In this document: in pieces, positions 18,581 through 27,040 of the stretch
How the letters are laid out: each line of letters begins with the position of its first letter
Position numbering within the stretch: the first letter of the stretch is position 1
Source of the DNA: an uncultured Parabacteroides sp.
GTDB lineage: Bacteria > Bacteroidota > Bacteroidia > Bacteroidales > Tannerellaceae
Direction of reading: 5' to 3'
Assembly (NCBI RefSeq): GCF_902493135.1
Contig: NZ_CABUOD010000021.1
Coordinates: forward strand, 1-64,000
Length of the DNA stretch: 64,000 nucleotides
Program-made: the position numbers and the translations under genes
Notes under the pieces: model-generated
The model's database searches: none
What the model saw: only the letters and a program-made list of their open reading frames with translations
What the model was told of the DNA's origin: nothing

Positions 18581-18637
18581 TCTTCATGAAGAGACAACAA
18601 AATACCTCACAATTTATTTTTACATAAAGAATATTAC

Positions 18638-18645
18638 TAATTTTG
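18638..18645 (+). promoter_or_regulatory. Candidate -7 box for the phoH operon
   Basis: TAATTTTG matches TAnnTTTG and precedes phoH by 59 bp. A 15-codon reading frame at 18661-18708 (MAKEFATKAELKRIE) lies between and overlaps the phoH start as ATGA, possibly a leader peptide. No convincing -33 box is seen. Confidence 0.4.
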
Positions 18646-18704
18646 TCTGCCTGAACGAGAATGGCAAAAGAATTCGCAACAAAGGCAGAACTAAAACGAA
18701 TTGA

Positions 18705-19730
18705 ATGATTGAACGAATTTATATTCTTGAGAGCGTAGACCCTGTCATATTCTACGGAGTAAACAATGTCAACATGCAGTTGATTAAGACATTGTTCCCC
18801 AAGCTACGCATTGTGGCAAGGGGAAATGTGATGAAAGTGATCGGAGACGAAGACGAATCGGAACTCTTTCTCAAGAAAATTCGCGAGGTAGAGAAATATT
18901 GTGAAGAATTCAACTCGCTGAGCGAAGAGGTCATACTGGACATCATCAAAGGCAAAGCCCCGGTGGTCGCCAAACAGGAGAACCTGATCATCCACGGGAT
19001 GAACGGCAAACCGATCGTCGCCCGCACGGAAAACCAGCAACGCCTTGTCAAAGCATTTGAAGAAAACGACCTCGTCTTTGCCACAGGCCCCGCCGGGACA
19101 GGCAAGACCTTCGTCGCCATCGCCCTCGCCGTAAAAGCATTAAAAAACAAAGAAATCCGCAAGATCATCCTGAGCCGTCCGGCCGTGGAAGCCGGCGAAA
19201 AGTTAGGTTTCCTCCCCGGAGAAATGAAGGATAAGCTCGACCCGTATCTCCAACCCTTGTATGACGCCCTGCAGGACATGATTCCCGGAGCCAAGCTGAA
19301 GGAATACATGGAGAACAACGTGATACAGATCGCCCCGCTTGCCTTTATGCGCGGACGGACGCTGAACGATGCGGTCATCATCCTCGACGAAGCCCAGAAC
19401 ACGACGACACACCAGATCAAGATGTTCCTCACCCGTCTCGGAATGAATGCCAAAATGATCATCACCGGCGACGTGACGCAGATCGACCTGCCGCCGACAG
19501 CCACTTCCGGACTTGTACAAGCCATGCAAATCCTGAAAGATGTAAAAGGGATCGGCAAGATCGAGTTCGAGAAAAAGGACATTGTCCGCCATAAACTCGT
19601 CCAACGCATCGTCGAAGCCTACGATAAGTTCGACAACAGACAAAACCGTAGGATCGGTTCGCAAACCGTTCCCGCCGATAATCAGAAAGAGAAAACGAAC
19701 AACATTAATAACAATCAGGACGCCCGATAA
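18705..19730 (+). CDS. phoH: PhoH-family ATPase
   Basis: This 341-residue cytoplasmic protein is a PhoH-like P-loop ATPase. The Walker A motif GPAGTGKTF is at residues 128-136 and Walker B is in DAVIILDEAQNTT; LTRLGMNAKMIITGDVTQIDLP is a strong family signature. An N-terminal KH-like region (about 1-90) precedes the ATPase. PhoH proteins are linked to RNA metabolism and ribosome-associated processes; the exact role is unsettled. It heads the phoH-purC-menG-aroE cluster, with 21 bp to purC. The C-terminal tail is rich in Asn and Gln and looks disordered. Confidence 0.96.
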   Translation: MIERIYILESVDPVIFYGVNNVNMQLIKTLFPKLRIVARGNVMKVIGDEDESELFLKKIREVEKYCEEFNSLSEEVILDIIKGKAPVVAKQENLIIHGMNGKPIVARTENQQRLVKAFEENDLVFATGPAGTGKTFVAIALAVKALKNKEIRKIILSRPAVEAGEKLGFLPGEMKDKLDPYLQPLYDALQDMIPGAKLKEYMENNVIQIAPLAFMRGRTLNDAVIILDEAQNTTTHQIKMFLTRLGMNAKMIITGDVTQIDLPPTATSGLVQAMQILKDVKGIGKIEFEKKDIVRHKLVQRIVEAYDKFDNRQNRRIGSQTVPADNQKEKTNNINNNQDAR

Positions 19731-19751
19731 GCGCCCCATAAAAACAAAGGT

Positions 19752-20699
19752 ATGAAGAAGGCATTAACAAAAACAGACTTCAATTTCCCTGGACAGAAGA
19801 GTGTCTATCATGGTAAAGTACGCGACGTGTATAACATCAACGACGACGTATTGGTGATGGTAGCAACAGACCGTATCTCGGCATTCGACGTAGTCCTGCC
19901 GGAAGGTATCCCTTACAAAGGACAGATGCTGAACCAGATCGCAGCCAAATTCCTGGATGCGACTACCGACATTTGCCCGAACTGGAAACTGGCCACCCCC
20001 GACCCGATGGTGACCGTAGGCGTGATGTGCCAAGGCTTCCCGGTTGAAATGATTGTACGCGGCTACCTCTGCGGAAGTGCATGGCGTGCGTACAAGAGTG
20101 GCGTACGCGAAATCTGCGGCGTAAAGCTGCCGGAAGGCATGCGTGAAAACGAACGTTTCCCCGAACCGATCGTTACCCCGACAACAAAAGCCGAGATAGG
20201 CGAACACGATGCCGACATCTCCAAAGAAGAAATCCTGGCCCAGGGCCTGGCTACTCCGGAAGAATACGAACTGTTGGAAAAATACACGCTCGCCCTCTTC
20301 AAACGCGGTACGGAAATTGCAGCCGAACGCGGCTTGATCCTCGTCGACACGAAGTACGAATTCGGCAAACACGACGGTAAGATCTACCTGATGGATGAAA
20401 TCCACACGCCGGACTCTTCCCGCTATTTCTACAGCGAAGGCTACGAAGAACGTTTTGCCAAAGGCGAACCGCAGAAACAGCTCTCCAAAGAATTCGTCCG
20501 CGAATGGCTGATGGAAAACGGTTTCCAGGGCAAGGCAGGCCAGAAAGTTCCCGAAATGACTCCCGCCATCGTAGACGGCATCAGCGAACGCTACATCGAA
20601 CTGTATGAACACATCACAGGCGAAAAGTTCGAAAAAGGCGATACGGACAACCTCCTTTCGCGCATCGAAAAGAACGTAACCGAATATCTCAACAAATAA
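19752..20699 (+). CDS. purC: Phosphoribosylaminoimidazole-succinocarboxamide synthase
   Basis: This 315-residue enzyme joins CAIR and aspartate to give SAICAR in purine synthesis, using ATP. Family motifs are GKVRDVYNINDDVLVMVATDRISAFD near the N-terminus, VRGYLCGSAWRAYKSG in the middle, and LVDTKYEFGK-type LILVDTKYEFG near residue 205. It is longer than the 240-residue enzyme of many bacteria and resembles the roughly 300-residue form seen in yeast and Bacteroidota. It lies in a likely operon between phoH (21 bp) and menG (11 bp). Confidence 0.97.
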   Translation: MKKALTKTDFNFPGQKSVYHGKVRDVYNINDDVLVMVATDRISAFDVVLPEGIPYKGQMLNQIAAKFLDATTDICPNWKLATPDPMVTVGVMCQGFPVEMIVRGYLCGSAWRAYKSGVREICGVKLPEGMRENERFPEPIVTPTTKAEIGEHDADISKEEILAQGLATPEEYELLEKYTLALFKRGTEIAAERGLILVDTKYEFGKHDGKIYLMDEIHTPDSSRYFYSEGYEERFAKGEPQKQLSKEFVREWLMENGFQGKAGQKVPEMTPAIVDGISERYIELYEHITGEKFEKGDTDNLLSRIEKNVTEYLNK

Positions 20700-20710
20700 G
20701 ATAAACGGAT

Positions 20711-21478
20711 ATGGCGAAGTACGGTTCGGAACAGATTCTACCTTACAACAACGATGAGCACAAAGCTACACAAGTCAAGCGCATGTTTGACTCCATCGCC
20801 GGTACATACGATCGGCTGAACCATACGCTTTCGCTGGGTATCGACAAAATATGGCGCAGGAAAGGGATTGCTTTCCTGCGTCCTTTTTCTCCCGCCTCGA
20901 TCCTCGATATCGCCACAGGCACGGGAGACCTGGCTATCTCCATGCACCGCCGCCTGAAAGCCGACCGCATCATCGGGGCCGACATCTCGGAGGGCATGAT
21001 GGAAGTCGGACGGCAGAAAGTCGCCAGTGCGGGATTGTCGGACCACATCACGTTCGAATACCAGGACTGCACGGCACTGACCTATCCGGACAACTCGTTC
21101 GATGCCGTCACTGCCGCTTTCGGAGTACGGAATTTCGAAAACATAGAGCAAGGGATCGCCGAGATGTACCGGGTACTGAAGCCGGGCGGGCATCTGATGA
21201 TCCTGGAACTGTCCTCACCGGAACATTTCCCGATGAAGCAGCTCTATAACCTCTATTCCAGAATCGTGATACCCACCGTCGGACGCCTGCTTTCAAAAGA
21301 ACATACGGCCTACAGCTATCTGCCGGCTTCCATCCGGGTCGTCCCGCAAGGGAAGGTAATGACCGACCTGCTCAGCCGGGTTGGTTTCAGCGAAGCCCGT
21401 TCGCGCACTTTCACTTTCGGTATTTGTTCGCTATACACGGGCAGCAAGGGCAGTTCACGAACCGCCCCAACAATATGA
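20711..21478 (+). CDS. menG: Demethylmenaquinone methyltransferase (UbiE/MenG)
   Basis: This 255-residue class I SAM-dependent methyltransferase adds the last methyl group in menaquinone synthesis. SAM motif I is ILDIATGTGDLAIS (about residues 62-75). Other family motifs are MFDSIAGTYDRLNHTLSLGID at the N-terminus, DNSFDAVTAAFGVRNFENIEQG, and RVLKPGGHLMILELSSP. An anaerobic gut Bacteroidales uses menaquinone, so menG rather than ubiE is the natural name. It is in operon with purC and aroE (21 bp to aroE). Confidence 0.96.
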   Translation: MAKYGSEQILPYNNDEHKATQVKRMFDSIAGTYDRLNHTLSLGIDKIWRRKGIAFLRPFSPASILDIATGTGDLAISMHRRLKADRIIGADISEGMMEVGRQKVASAGLSDHITFEYQDCTALTYPDNSFDAVTAAFGVRNFENIEQGIAEMYRVLKPGGHLMILELSSPEHFPMKQLYNLYSRIVIPTVGRLLSKEHTAYSYLPASIRVVPQGKVMTDLLSRVGFSEARSRTFTFGICSLYTGSKGSSRTAPTI

Positions 21479-21499
21479 ATCATCTTAAAATTACAGGTC

Positions 21500-22240
21500 A
21501 TGCAAAAATATGGTTTAATAGGATATCCCCTCGGACACTCTTTTTCAAAGAACTACTTTAACCAGAAATTCGAATCCGAGAAAATTGATGCAACTTATCT
21601 GAACTTCGAGATCCCGAACATCAAAGATCTGAAGACTGTATTAAAAGACAACCCGGAATTGAACGGTCTGAATGTCACCATCCCCTACAAGGAACAAGTC
21701 ATTCCCTACTTAGATGATCTGGACGAAGACGCCCGGCTGATCGGAGCCGTCAACGTCATCAAATTCACAAAAGGACTCTTCGGCAAAAAGCTGAAGGGCT
21801 ACAACTCCGACATCATCGGTTTCAAGCGTTCCATCGAGCCGCTCCTGAACGAGACGCATCGCAAAGCCTTGATCTTAGGGACAGGCGGTGCATCGAAAGC
21901 AGTTTTCCAGGGATTGAAACAATTGGGCGTAGGCGCAACATTGGTTTCCCGTAAACCGAAAGAATTCTGCATCACCTACGAAGAGATCACTCCGAAGACG
22001 ATGGAACAGTACACCGTCATCGTCAATACGACCCCGTTAGGCATGTTCCCGAATATCAACGCCTGCCCGGACATCCCCTACGACCTGCTCACTCCGGACC
22101 ATCTGCTGTACGACCTCTTGTACAATCCGGATGAAACCCTTTTCATGAAGAAAGGAAAAGAAAAAGGAGCTGTCGTCAAGAACGGGTTGGAAATGCTGCT
22201 GTTGCAAGCGTTTGCGGCTTGGGAGATCTGGCAGAAATAA
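21500..22240 (+). CDS. aroE: Shikimate dehydrogenase
   Basis: This 246-residue enzyme reduces 3-dehydroshikimate to shikimate with NADPH in aromatic amino acid synthesis. It begins YGLIGYPLGHSFSKNYFNQKF, with the substrate-binding Ser pair, then NGLNVTIPYKEQVIPYLD with catalytic Lys (about residue 66), then YNSDIIGFKRSIEP, and the nucleotide-binding loop LGTGGASKAVF. It is slightly shorter than the usual 270 residues, a known feature of Bacteroidota members. It is the last gene of the phoH-purC-menG-aroE run; the next gene has its own promoter. Confidence 0.96.
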   Translation: MQKYGLIGYPLGHSFSKNYFNQKFESEKIDATYLNFEIPNIKDLKTVLKDNPELNGLNVTIPYKEQVIPYLDDLDEDARLIGAVNVIKFTKGLFGKKLKGYNSDIIGFKRSIEPLLNETHRKALILGTGGASKAVFQGLKQLGVGATLVSRKPKEFCITYEEITPKTMEQYTVIVNTTPLGMFPNINACPDIPYDLLTPDHLLYDLLYNPDETLFMKKGKEKGAVVKNGLEMLLLQAFAAWEIWQK

Positions 22241-22261
22241 CTCCGCGTTACCGGAGAATCG

Positions 22262-22293
22262 TTTGATAGTAACCCTAAAAGATGCTATCTTTG
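22262..22293 (+). promoter_or_regulatory. Promoter of the AAA-ATPase/nuclease-like gene
   Basis: TTTG (22262-22265) and TATCTTTG (22286-22293) are separated by 20 bp, a textbook Bacteroidota promoter. The expected transcript starts near 22300, within the inverted repeat at 22298-22319. Confidence 0.8.
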
Positions 22294-22297
22294 TAAA

Positions 22298-22319
22298 GCC
22301 GGTACATAAACGTACCGGC
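22298..22319 (+). promoter_or_regulatory. Perfect inverted repeat at the transcription start
   Basis: GCCGGTAC (22298-22305) and GTACCGGC (22312-22319) form a perfect 8-bp inverted repeat with a 6-base loop. It sits 4 bp after the -7 box and 9 bp before the ATG. It could be an operator or a 5'-end mRNA hairpin that hinders translation or decay. No T-run follows, so it is not a terminator for aroE. Confidence 0.6.
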
Positions 22320-22328
22320 AACCTGCTT

Positions 22329-23891
22329 ATGGACACAGCGATCAGAAAAATGCCGATCGGCATACAGAGTTTTGAAGATATACGGAAGGACAATTATGTA
22401 TATGTGGACAAGACGGAAATTGTCTACCAACTTGTCACGATGGGAAAGCCTTATTTCCTTAGCCGGCCGCGCCGTTTCGGGAAAAGTCTGCTTATCTCCA
22501 CCCTCGAAGCCTATTTCCTCGGGAAAAAGGAACTATTCAAAGGGTTAGCCATTGAGAAACTCGAACATGACTGGCTGACGTATCCGGTGCTGCATCTCGA
22601 TCTGAATGCCCGGAAATACAAAGAAGTAGCAGATCTGGAAGCAATGCTAAACCAGCATCTCGAAATATGGGAAACGATCTACGGAAAGGAGAAAAGCGAC
22701 AGAAGCCCGGAAGAACGTTTCGCCAACATCATCCGCCATGCCAACCGACAGACAGGCCGCCAGGTCGTCGTCCTGATCGACGAATACGACAAGCCACTCT
22801 TGCAGGCTCTCGGCAATAAAGAACTGCTCGAAGCATACCGGTCGACACTGAAAGCGTTCTACGGCGTACTGAAAAGTGCCGACCCGTTCCTGAAATTCGT
22901 GTTCCTTACCGGCGTGACAAAATTTGCTCAGGTGAGCGTGTTCAGCGACCTCAACCAGCTGATGGATATCAGTATGCACCCGGACTATATTACGGCTTGC
23001 GGAATTACCGAAGAAGAACTGACTGCCAACTTCCAACCGGAGTTAAAACGTATCGCCCAAGAAAACCATCTGACTGAAAAAGAAATCGTCGGACTGATGA
23101 AAAAGAAATACGACGGCTATCACTTTAACGAACGATCCGTCGGGATGTTCAACCCGTTCAGCGTCCTGAACGCACTGAATAGCCGGCGGCTCGACTACTT
23201 CTGGTTCCAGACAGGCACGCCCACCTTCCTCGTCGAATTGCTCAAAAAGAGCGAGTACGACCTGCGTAAGCTAATCGACGGACTGGAAACACAGGCATCT
23301 GCTTTCACCGAATACCGCGTGGATGCCAACAACCCCATACCGCTTATTTACCAGAGCGGCTACCTCACGATAAAAGAGTACGACCGCGAATTCCAACTCT
23401 ACAAGTTAGAGTTTCCTAACGAGGAGGTGCGCTACGGCTTCCTCAGTTTCATCACGCCTTTCTATACTTCCATAACGGACGACGACAAGGGTTTCTATAT
23501 CGGCAAGTTCGTGCAGGAGCTTCGTGCCGGCAACGTAGATGCTTTCCTCACCCGCCTGCGTGCCTTCTTCGCCGACTTTCCTTACGAACTGAACGCCCGC
23601 ACCGAACGGCATTACCAGGTCGTATTTTATCTCGTGTTCAAGCTGATGGGACAGTTTTGCGACGCCGAAGTACGCAGTGCCCGCGGACGGGCCGATGCTG
23701 TAGTCAAAACAAAAGACTACATCTATGTATTCGAGTTCAAGCTCGACGGCTCCGCGTCAGAAGCATTGGAACAAATCGAGCATAAAGGATACCTTATCCC
23801 CTACACAGCCGACGGACGGCAGTTAGTGAAAGTTGGCGTCTCCTTCGATGCAGAAGAACGAAATATCGGGAAATGGGAAATCCGGGATTAA
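22329..23891 (+). CDS. AAA-ATPase-like / PD-(D/E)XK nuclease-superfamily protein
   Basis: The ATG at 22329 gives 520 residues (MDTAIRKMPIGIQSFEDI); the frame upstream overlaps aroE and was rejected. The N-terminal part is an AAA-ATPase-like domain with a divergent P-loop FLSRPRRFGKSLL (about 43-55) and Walker B VVVLIDEYDKPL. The C-terminal part (about 380-520) is a PD-(D/E)XK-type domain with RADAVVKTKDYIYVFEFKLDG, where the Asp and EFK core are present. The family is very common in Bacteroidota in many copies; its function is unknown, with defence or mobile-DNA roles suggested by its fold. It has its own promoter and a hairpin leader. Confidence 0.88.
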   Translation: MDTAIRKMPIGIQSFEDIRKDNYVYVDKTEIVYQLVTMGKPYFLSRPRRFGKSLLISTLEAYFLGKKELFKGLAIEKLEHDWLTYPVLHLDLNARKYKEVADLEAMLNQHLEIWETIYGKEKSDRSPEERFANIIRHANRQTGRQVVVLIDEYDKPLLQALGNKELLEAYRSTLKAFYGVLKSADPFLKFVFLTGVTKFAQVSVFSDLNQLMDISMHPDYITACGITEEELTANFQPELKRIAQENHLTEKEIVGLMKKKYDGYHFNERSVGMFNPFSVLNALNSRRLDYFWFQTGTPTFLVELLKKSEYDLRKLIDGLETQASAFTEYRVDANNPIPLIYQSGYLTIKEYDREFQLYKLEFPNEEVRYGFLSFITPFYTSITDDDKGFYIGKFVQELRAGNVDAFLTRLRAFFADFPYELNARTERHYQVVFYLVFKLMGQFCDAEVRSARGRADAVVKTKDYIYVFEFKLDGSASEALEQIEHKGYLIPYTADGRQLVKVGVSFDAEERNIGKWEIRD

Positions 23892-23931
23892 TCCAAATCC
23901 GGTACATTAATTGATAATAATGAAGAAAAAC

Positions 23932-24552
23932 TCATACACTCCAAGTCAATACGAAAGCGGGGGTAACGAGGTAGTTCAACCGATAAACCGAGCCTTGCTC
24001 CGTGCGCGTTTCATGGGCGGTACAACTTCCTTCTTCCGCATACCGAAACGGACGGACATGCAGATGTTTCCGGAAATCGACCTCTTCCTGTCCGATCATC
24101 TTGAACAGCGTTTCTTTTGCACACCAATGAAGTAGCAGATGTTCCGTTTCGTGCTCCTTGTCGATGCCGGCTTCCTCTTCCGGGGCCATAAAGCGGCTGC
24201 GAATCTTCAGTACCCGTTCGGAATGATATTCGATGTCGATGCCGGCAGCAGGATGGTTCTGCAGCAGGACGGCAGCATACCCTTTCGTATGCGAAATACT
24301 GATGTGTAAAGGCGAATCCGGCAGATAAGGCGCACCGTTCAGATGATAGGCGATGCGAAGGGGGCTACCCAAAAGCTCCTGCAGAAGCACGCGGCTGGCA
24401 AGCCATTCCTGGCGACGGTGTTCCGTGCGGATACCGTCGAGCTCCGGAAGATATTCTTCGGCATTCTTCAGAAGGGCCAAAAGAGTCTCAGAGGATTCTT
24501 CGATCTTCCAGACCCCCCAAAGCGGAGCGATATGTTGAAGGAGAAGAGGCAT
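23932..24552 (-). CDS. 4'-phosphopantetheinyl transferase superfamily protein
   Basis: This 206-residue enzyme should move phosphopantetheine from CoA to a carrier-protein serine. The Sfp/AcpT-type signatures are present: LHISISHTKGYAAVLL, AAGIDIEYHSERVLKI with the metal-binding Asp, and LLHWCAKETLFKMIGQ with the catalytic Glu/Lys. Length is close to the Sfp type rather than AcpS. The start overlaps the gldD stop by one base, so the two are translationally coupled. It is the last gene of the mutY-ssb-gldE-gldD cluster. The carrier-protein substrate is not known. Confidence 0.92.
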   Translation of the reverse strand: MPLLLQHIAPLWGVWKIEESSETLLALLKNAEEYLPELDGIRTEHRRQEWLASRVLLQELLGSPLRIAYHLNGAPYLPDSPLHISISHTKGYAAVLLQNHPAAGIDIEYHSERVLKIRSRFMAPEEEAGIDKEHETEHLLLHWCAKETLFKMIGQEEVDFRKHLHVRPFRYAEEGSCTAHETRTEQGSVYRLNYLVTPAFVLTWSV

Positions 24553-25127
24553 TATTTCTTCCAGTTAAAAGATTGGATCAATTCAATGACATCCTGTTTC
24601 AGATAGTCGGTGACGGGAGCCAGCGAATCGGCATTCGGAATACAGTCGTAATACAAAGCCCCCCGGAAAAAGCGGGAGACGCTGTCGGTCAGCATGAATT
24701 GCAGCGGCGAAGCGGATTCGCCATCCAGCATGAAAAGCGAGCCGTACACCGAAGCCTCCGGATTCGTGTACGCCTGCACTTTGATCCGTTCCGGGTATTT
24801 CGCCTGCCGGACCACCAAGGCGCGGCATTCCTCCTCCGCCTTGCCCAACGTGGCCGGAGTGACGGGAAAGTAGCTGCAATAGAGCTTCGCGTTCAACTGC
24901 GGATAAGAGAGGTTGATCCATCCCGCCGGATTCCCGACCGGAGGCAACTCCACTTCCGCCCATTTGGAAAGCCGGAAAGTATAAGGCAAATCCTCCACCG
25001 GAAGCACCTGGTAGGAAGGGACAGGCGGCTCGATACGGAAATAGCCGCGCGGCTTCGGCGTATATTCCGTGCAGGAAACACACAAGGCCGACAGCAGAAT
25101 CCATATTATACCGGCTGATATACGCAT
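24552..25127 (-). CDS. gldD: GldD-like gliding motility lipoprotein
   Basis: This 191-residue lipoprotein has a signal peptide ending at Cys19 (LCVSC) followed by TEYTPKPRGYFRIEPP, and the segment WINLSYPQLNAKLYCSYFPV is typical of GldD. GldD is needed for gliding and type IX secretion in Flavobacterium, but non-gliding Bacteroidales also keep it, next to gldE as here, suggesting a cell-envelope role. It begins directly after the gldE stop. No other gld genes are in the window. Family assignment is confident, function in this organism is not. Confidence 0.92.
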   Translation of the reverse strand: MRISAGIIWILLSALCVSCTEYTPKPRGYFRIEPPVPSYQVLPVEDLPYTFRLSKWAEVELPPVGNPAGWINLSYPQLNAKLYCSYFPVTPATLGKAEEECRALVVRQAKYPERIKVQAYTNPEASVYGSLFMLDGESASPLQFMLTDSVSRFFRGALYYDCIPNADSLAPVTDYLKQDVIELIQSFNWKK

Positions 25128-26468
25128 TTATTCCCCCTGTTTATCCTTTGCCTGCTCTGAGATGCGGTTGAACTTGACTTTCAGGATACGGCGATTATCG
25201 ATTTCCAAGACCTGGAAACGGTAGTCGTCATACTCGATGATCTCGCGCCGTCGCGGGAAGTCCCCTTTGATCTCCAACAAAAGGCCGGCAAGGGTTTCAA
25301 CCTCCTCCGTCAGTTTGCCGAACTCGGCAGGATCGGCTCCGATCACACGGAAGAAATCGGTCAGTAATATCTTGGCTTCAAAAATAAGGCTGCCGTCCGC
25401 CAGGCGGATGAACTGCTTTTCATCTTCATCATATTCATCGGATATCTCGCCGACAATCTCTTCCAGGATATCCTCCATCGTCACGATGCCGGAAGTGCCG
25501 CCGAACTCATCCACCACGATCGCCATGTGGATCTTGCTGGTACGGAACTCTTCCAGGAGATCGTCGATCTTCTTCGTCTCTGGCACGAAGTAAGCCGGAC
25601 GGATCAGGCTCTGCCAGCGGAACGTGTCGGGCTTCTCCACATACGGCAAAAAGTCCTTGATATACAGGATTCCCTTGATATTATCCTCCGAATCGGCATA
25701 GACCGGGATACGGGAATAGCCGGATTGGATGATAAAATCGACCACGGTGCGGAAACTCGTCTTGATTTCGATATCCTCCATATCCAGACGGGGCGTCATG
25801 ATCTCGTCGGCCGTCTTGTTATAGAACTTGATGATCTCCGATAGCATCTCCTTCTCTTCCGGCATTTCGGTGGAAGTGAGTTCCAATGCTTTGGAAAGCT
25901 CGTCGACCGAAAGGTCGTACTTCTTCTTGACCAACGCCTTGTTGATGACGCTGGTCGATGTGACCAATATTTTCGAAAGCGGGCGGCAGACACGCTCCAC
26001 GACATTCAGCACGGGAGCCGAACTGCGCACGAACCGCAGCGAGTTTTTCTGTGCGTAAATCTTCGGCATAATCTCGCCGAACAACAAAAGGAGAAAGGTC
26101 AGGACGATCGTCTCCAGGACGAACCCCAACATCGGAGCGGCAGAGAAATTGATGATCGCATTGATGCCGTAAGTACAAAGCATGACGACAGCCACATTCA
26201 CAAAGTTGTTGGCGATCAGGATAGCGGCGAGCAAGTACTCGGAACGGTCCAGCAAACGCTGGATCAACGGATCGGAAGGCTCATTCTCCTCCCGGATGTC
26301 ATTGATATCACCCGGGGTTAACGAGAAGAACGCCACTTCGGAAGCCGACACGAAGCCGGAAACCAACAGCAGAAGGATTGCGAGGCTTAACGCGATTACA
26401 GGGCCTGCTGTGAACGCCTGTATGGTAACCTGGTCGAATAAGCCCGATAAATAATAGTCTGAGTCCAA
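25128..26468 (-). CDS. gldE: GldE-like CNNM/CBS-domain membrane protein
   Basis: This 446-residue protein has an N-terminal CNNM/DUF21 membrane region (about 20-195) with several hydrophobic segments, for example VIALSLAILLLLVSGFVSASEVAFF and MLGFVLETIVLTFLLLLFGEIMPKIYA. A tandem CBS pair (about 210-340; DEIMTPRLDMEDIEI, SRIPVYADSEDNIKGILYIKDFL) follows, and then a CorC/HlyC transporter-associated domain with FGGTSGIVTMEDILEEIVG. Such proteins are linked to magnesium and cobalt handling; GldE supports GldD. It abuts gldD and follows ssb by 25 bp. Confidence 0.93.
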   Translation of the reverse strand: MDSDYYLSGLFDQVTIQAFTAGPVIALSLAILLLLVSGFVSASEVAFFSLTPGDINDIREENEPSDPLIQRLLDRSEYLLAAILIANNFVNVAVVMLCTYGINAIINFSAAPMLGFVLETIVLTFLLLLFGEIMPKIYAQKNSLRFVRSSAPVLNVVERVCRPLSKILVTSTSVINKALVKKKYDLSVDELSKALELTSTEMPEEKEMLSEIIKFYNKTADEIMTPRLDMEDIEIKTSFRTVVDFIIQSGYSRIPVYADSEDNIKGILYIKDFLPYVEKPDTFRWQSLIRPAYFVPETKKIDDLLEEFRTSKIHMAIVVDEFGGTSGIVTMEDILEEIVGEISDEYDEDEKQFIRLADGSLIFEAKILLTDFFRVIGADPAEFGKLTEEVETLAGLLLEIKGDFPRRREIIEYDDYRFQVLEIDNRRILKVKFNRISEQAKDKQGE

Positions 26469-26493
26469 GGGGAACAGTATTAGTTAAACAATA

Positions 26494-26997
26494 TCAGAAC
26501 GGAAGATCGTCCGCACTGTTGGAATCTGAAGATGTGTCCGGTTGTCCGGATGCGGGTTGCTGGTAGCCTGCCGGTTGCTGATATCCGGCGGACGGCTGGG
26601 CGGTCTGCGGCTGTGTTCCCGTCATACCCGTACCGGAAGCATTGTCGCGATTTCCCATGCCCGAACCGGTACTGTAAAACTCGACACGGTCGGCATGGAT
26701 TTCCGTCACATACCGCTTCACGCCGGACTGGTCGTCGTAACTGCGCGTACGGATCTTGCCTTCCACATAGAGTCCGGAACCTTTCTTCACCCATTTTTCA
26801 ACGAAGGAAACCAAATCACGGCGAACGACCACATTGTGCCATTCCGTACGTTCGGGAACAACCGTCCCATTGGCTAACGTATAACCTCTCTCGGAAGTAG
26901 CAAGCGGGAAGTTGGCGACAGCAGCGCCACTGTCGAAGTAACGCACTTCCGGATCGCGTCCGACGTTACCGATCAATATAACTTTATTCAATGACAT
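26494..26997 (-). CDS. ssb: Single-stranded DNA-binding protein
   Basis: This 167-residue protein has the OB fold of bacterial SSB (residues about 3-110): LNKVILIGNVGRDPEVRYFDSG, EWHNVVVRRDLVSFVEKWVKKGSGLYVEGKIRTRSY. A Gln/Pro/Gly-rich disordered linker (YQQPAGYQQPASGQP) follows, then the acidic tip DDLPF that recruits partner proteins. It binds single-stranded DNA during replication, recombination and repair. It lies between mutY and gldE, a common arrangement in Bacteroidota. Confidence 0.97.
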   Translation of the reverse strand: MSLNKVILIGNVGRDPEVRYFDSGAAVANFPLATSERGYTLANGTVVPERTEWHNVVVRRDLVSFVEKWVKKGSGLYVEGKIRTRSYDDQSGVKRYVTEIHADRVEFYSTGSGMGNRDNASGTGMTGTQPQTAQPSAGYQQPAGYQQPASGQPDTSSDSNSADDLPF

Positions 26998-27040
26998 AGC
27001 TCTATTCTTTTATTTAGTTTACAAAGAAACATAAATTCAG

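Noticed and set aside
18705..19730. Toxin-antitoxin function for phoH with an upstream antitoxin, as in mycobacterial PhoH2
   Set aside because: This PhoH lacks a PIN domain; it is the plain ATPase type.
22212..22328. N-terminal extension of the AAA-ATPase-like protein overlapping aroE
   Set aside because: A strong promoter lies inside it, so the transcript cannot include the upstream start; the ATG at 22329 gives the family N-terminus.
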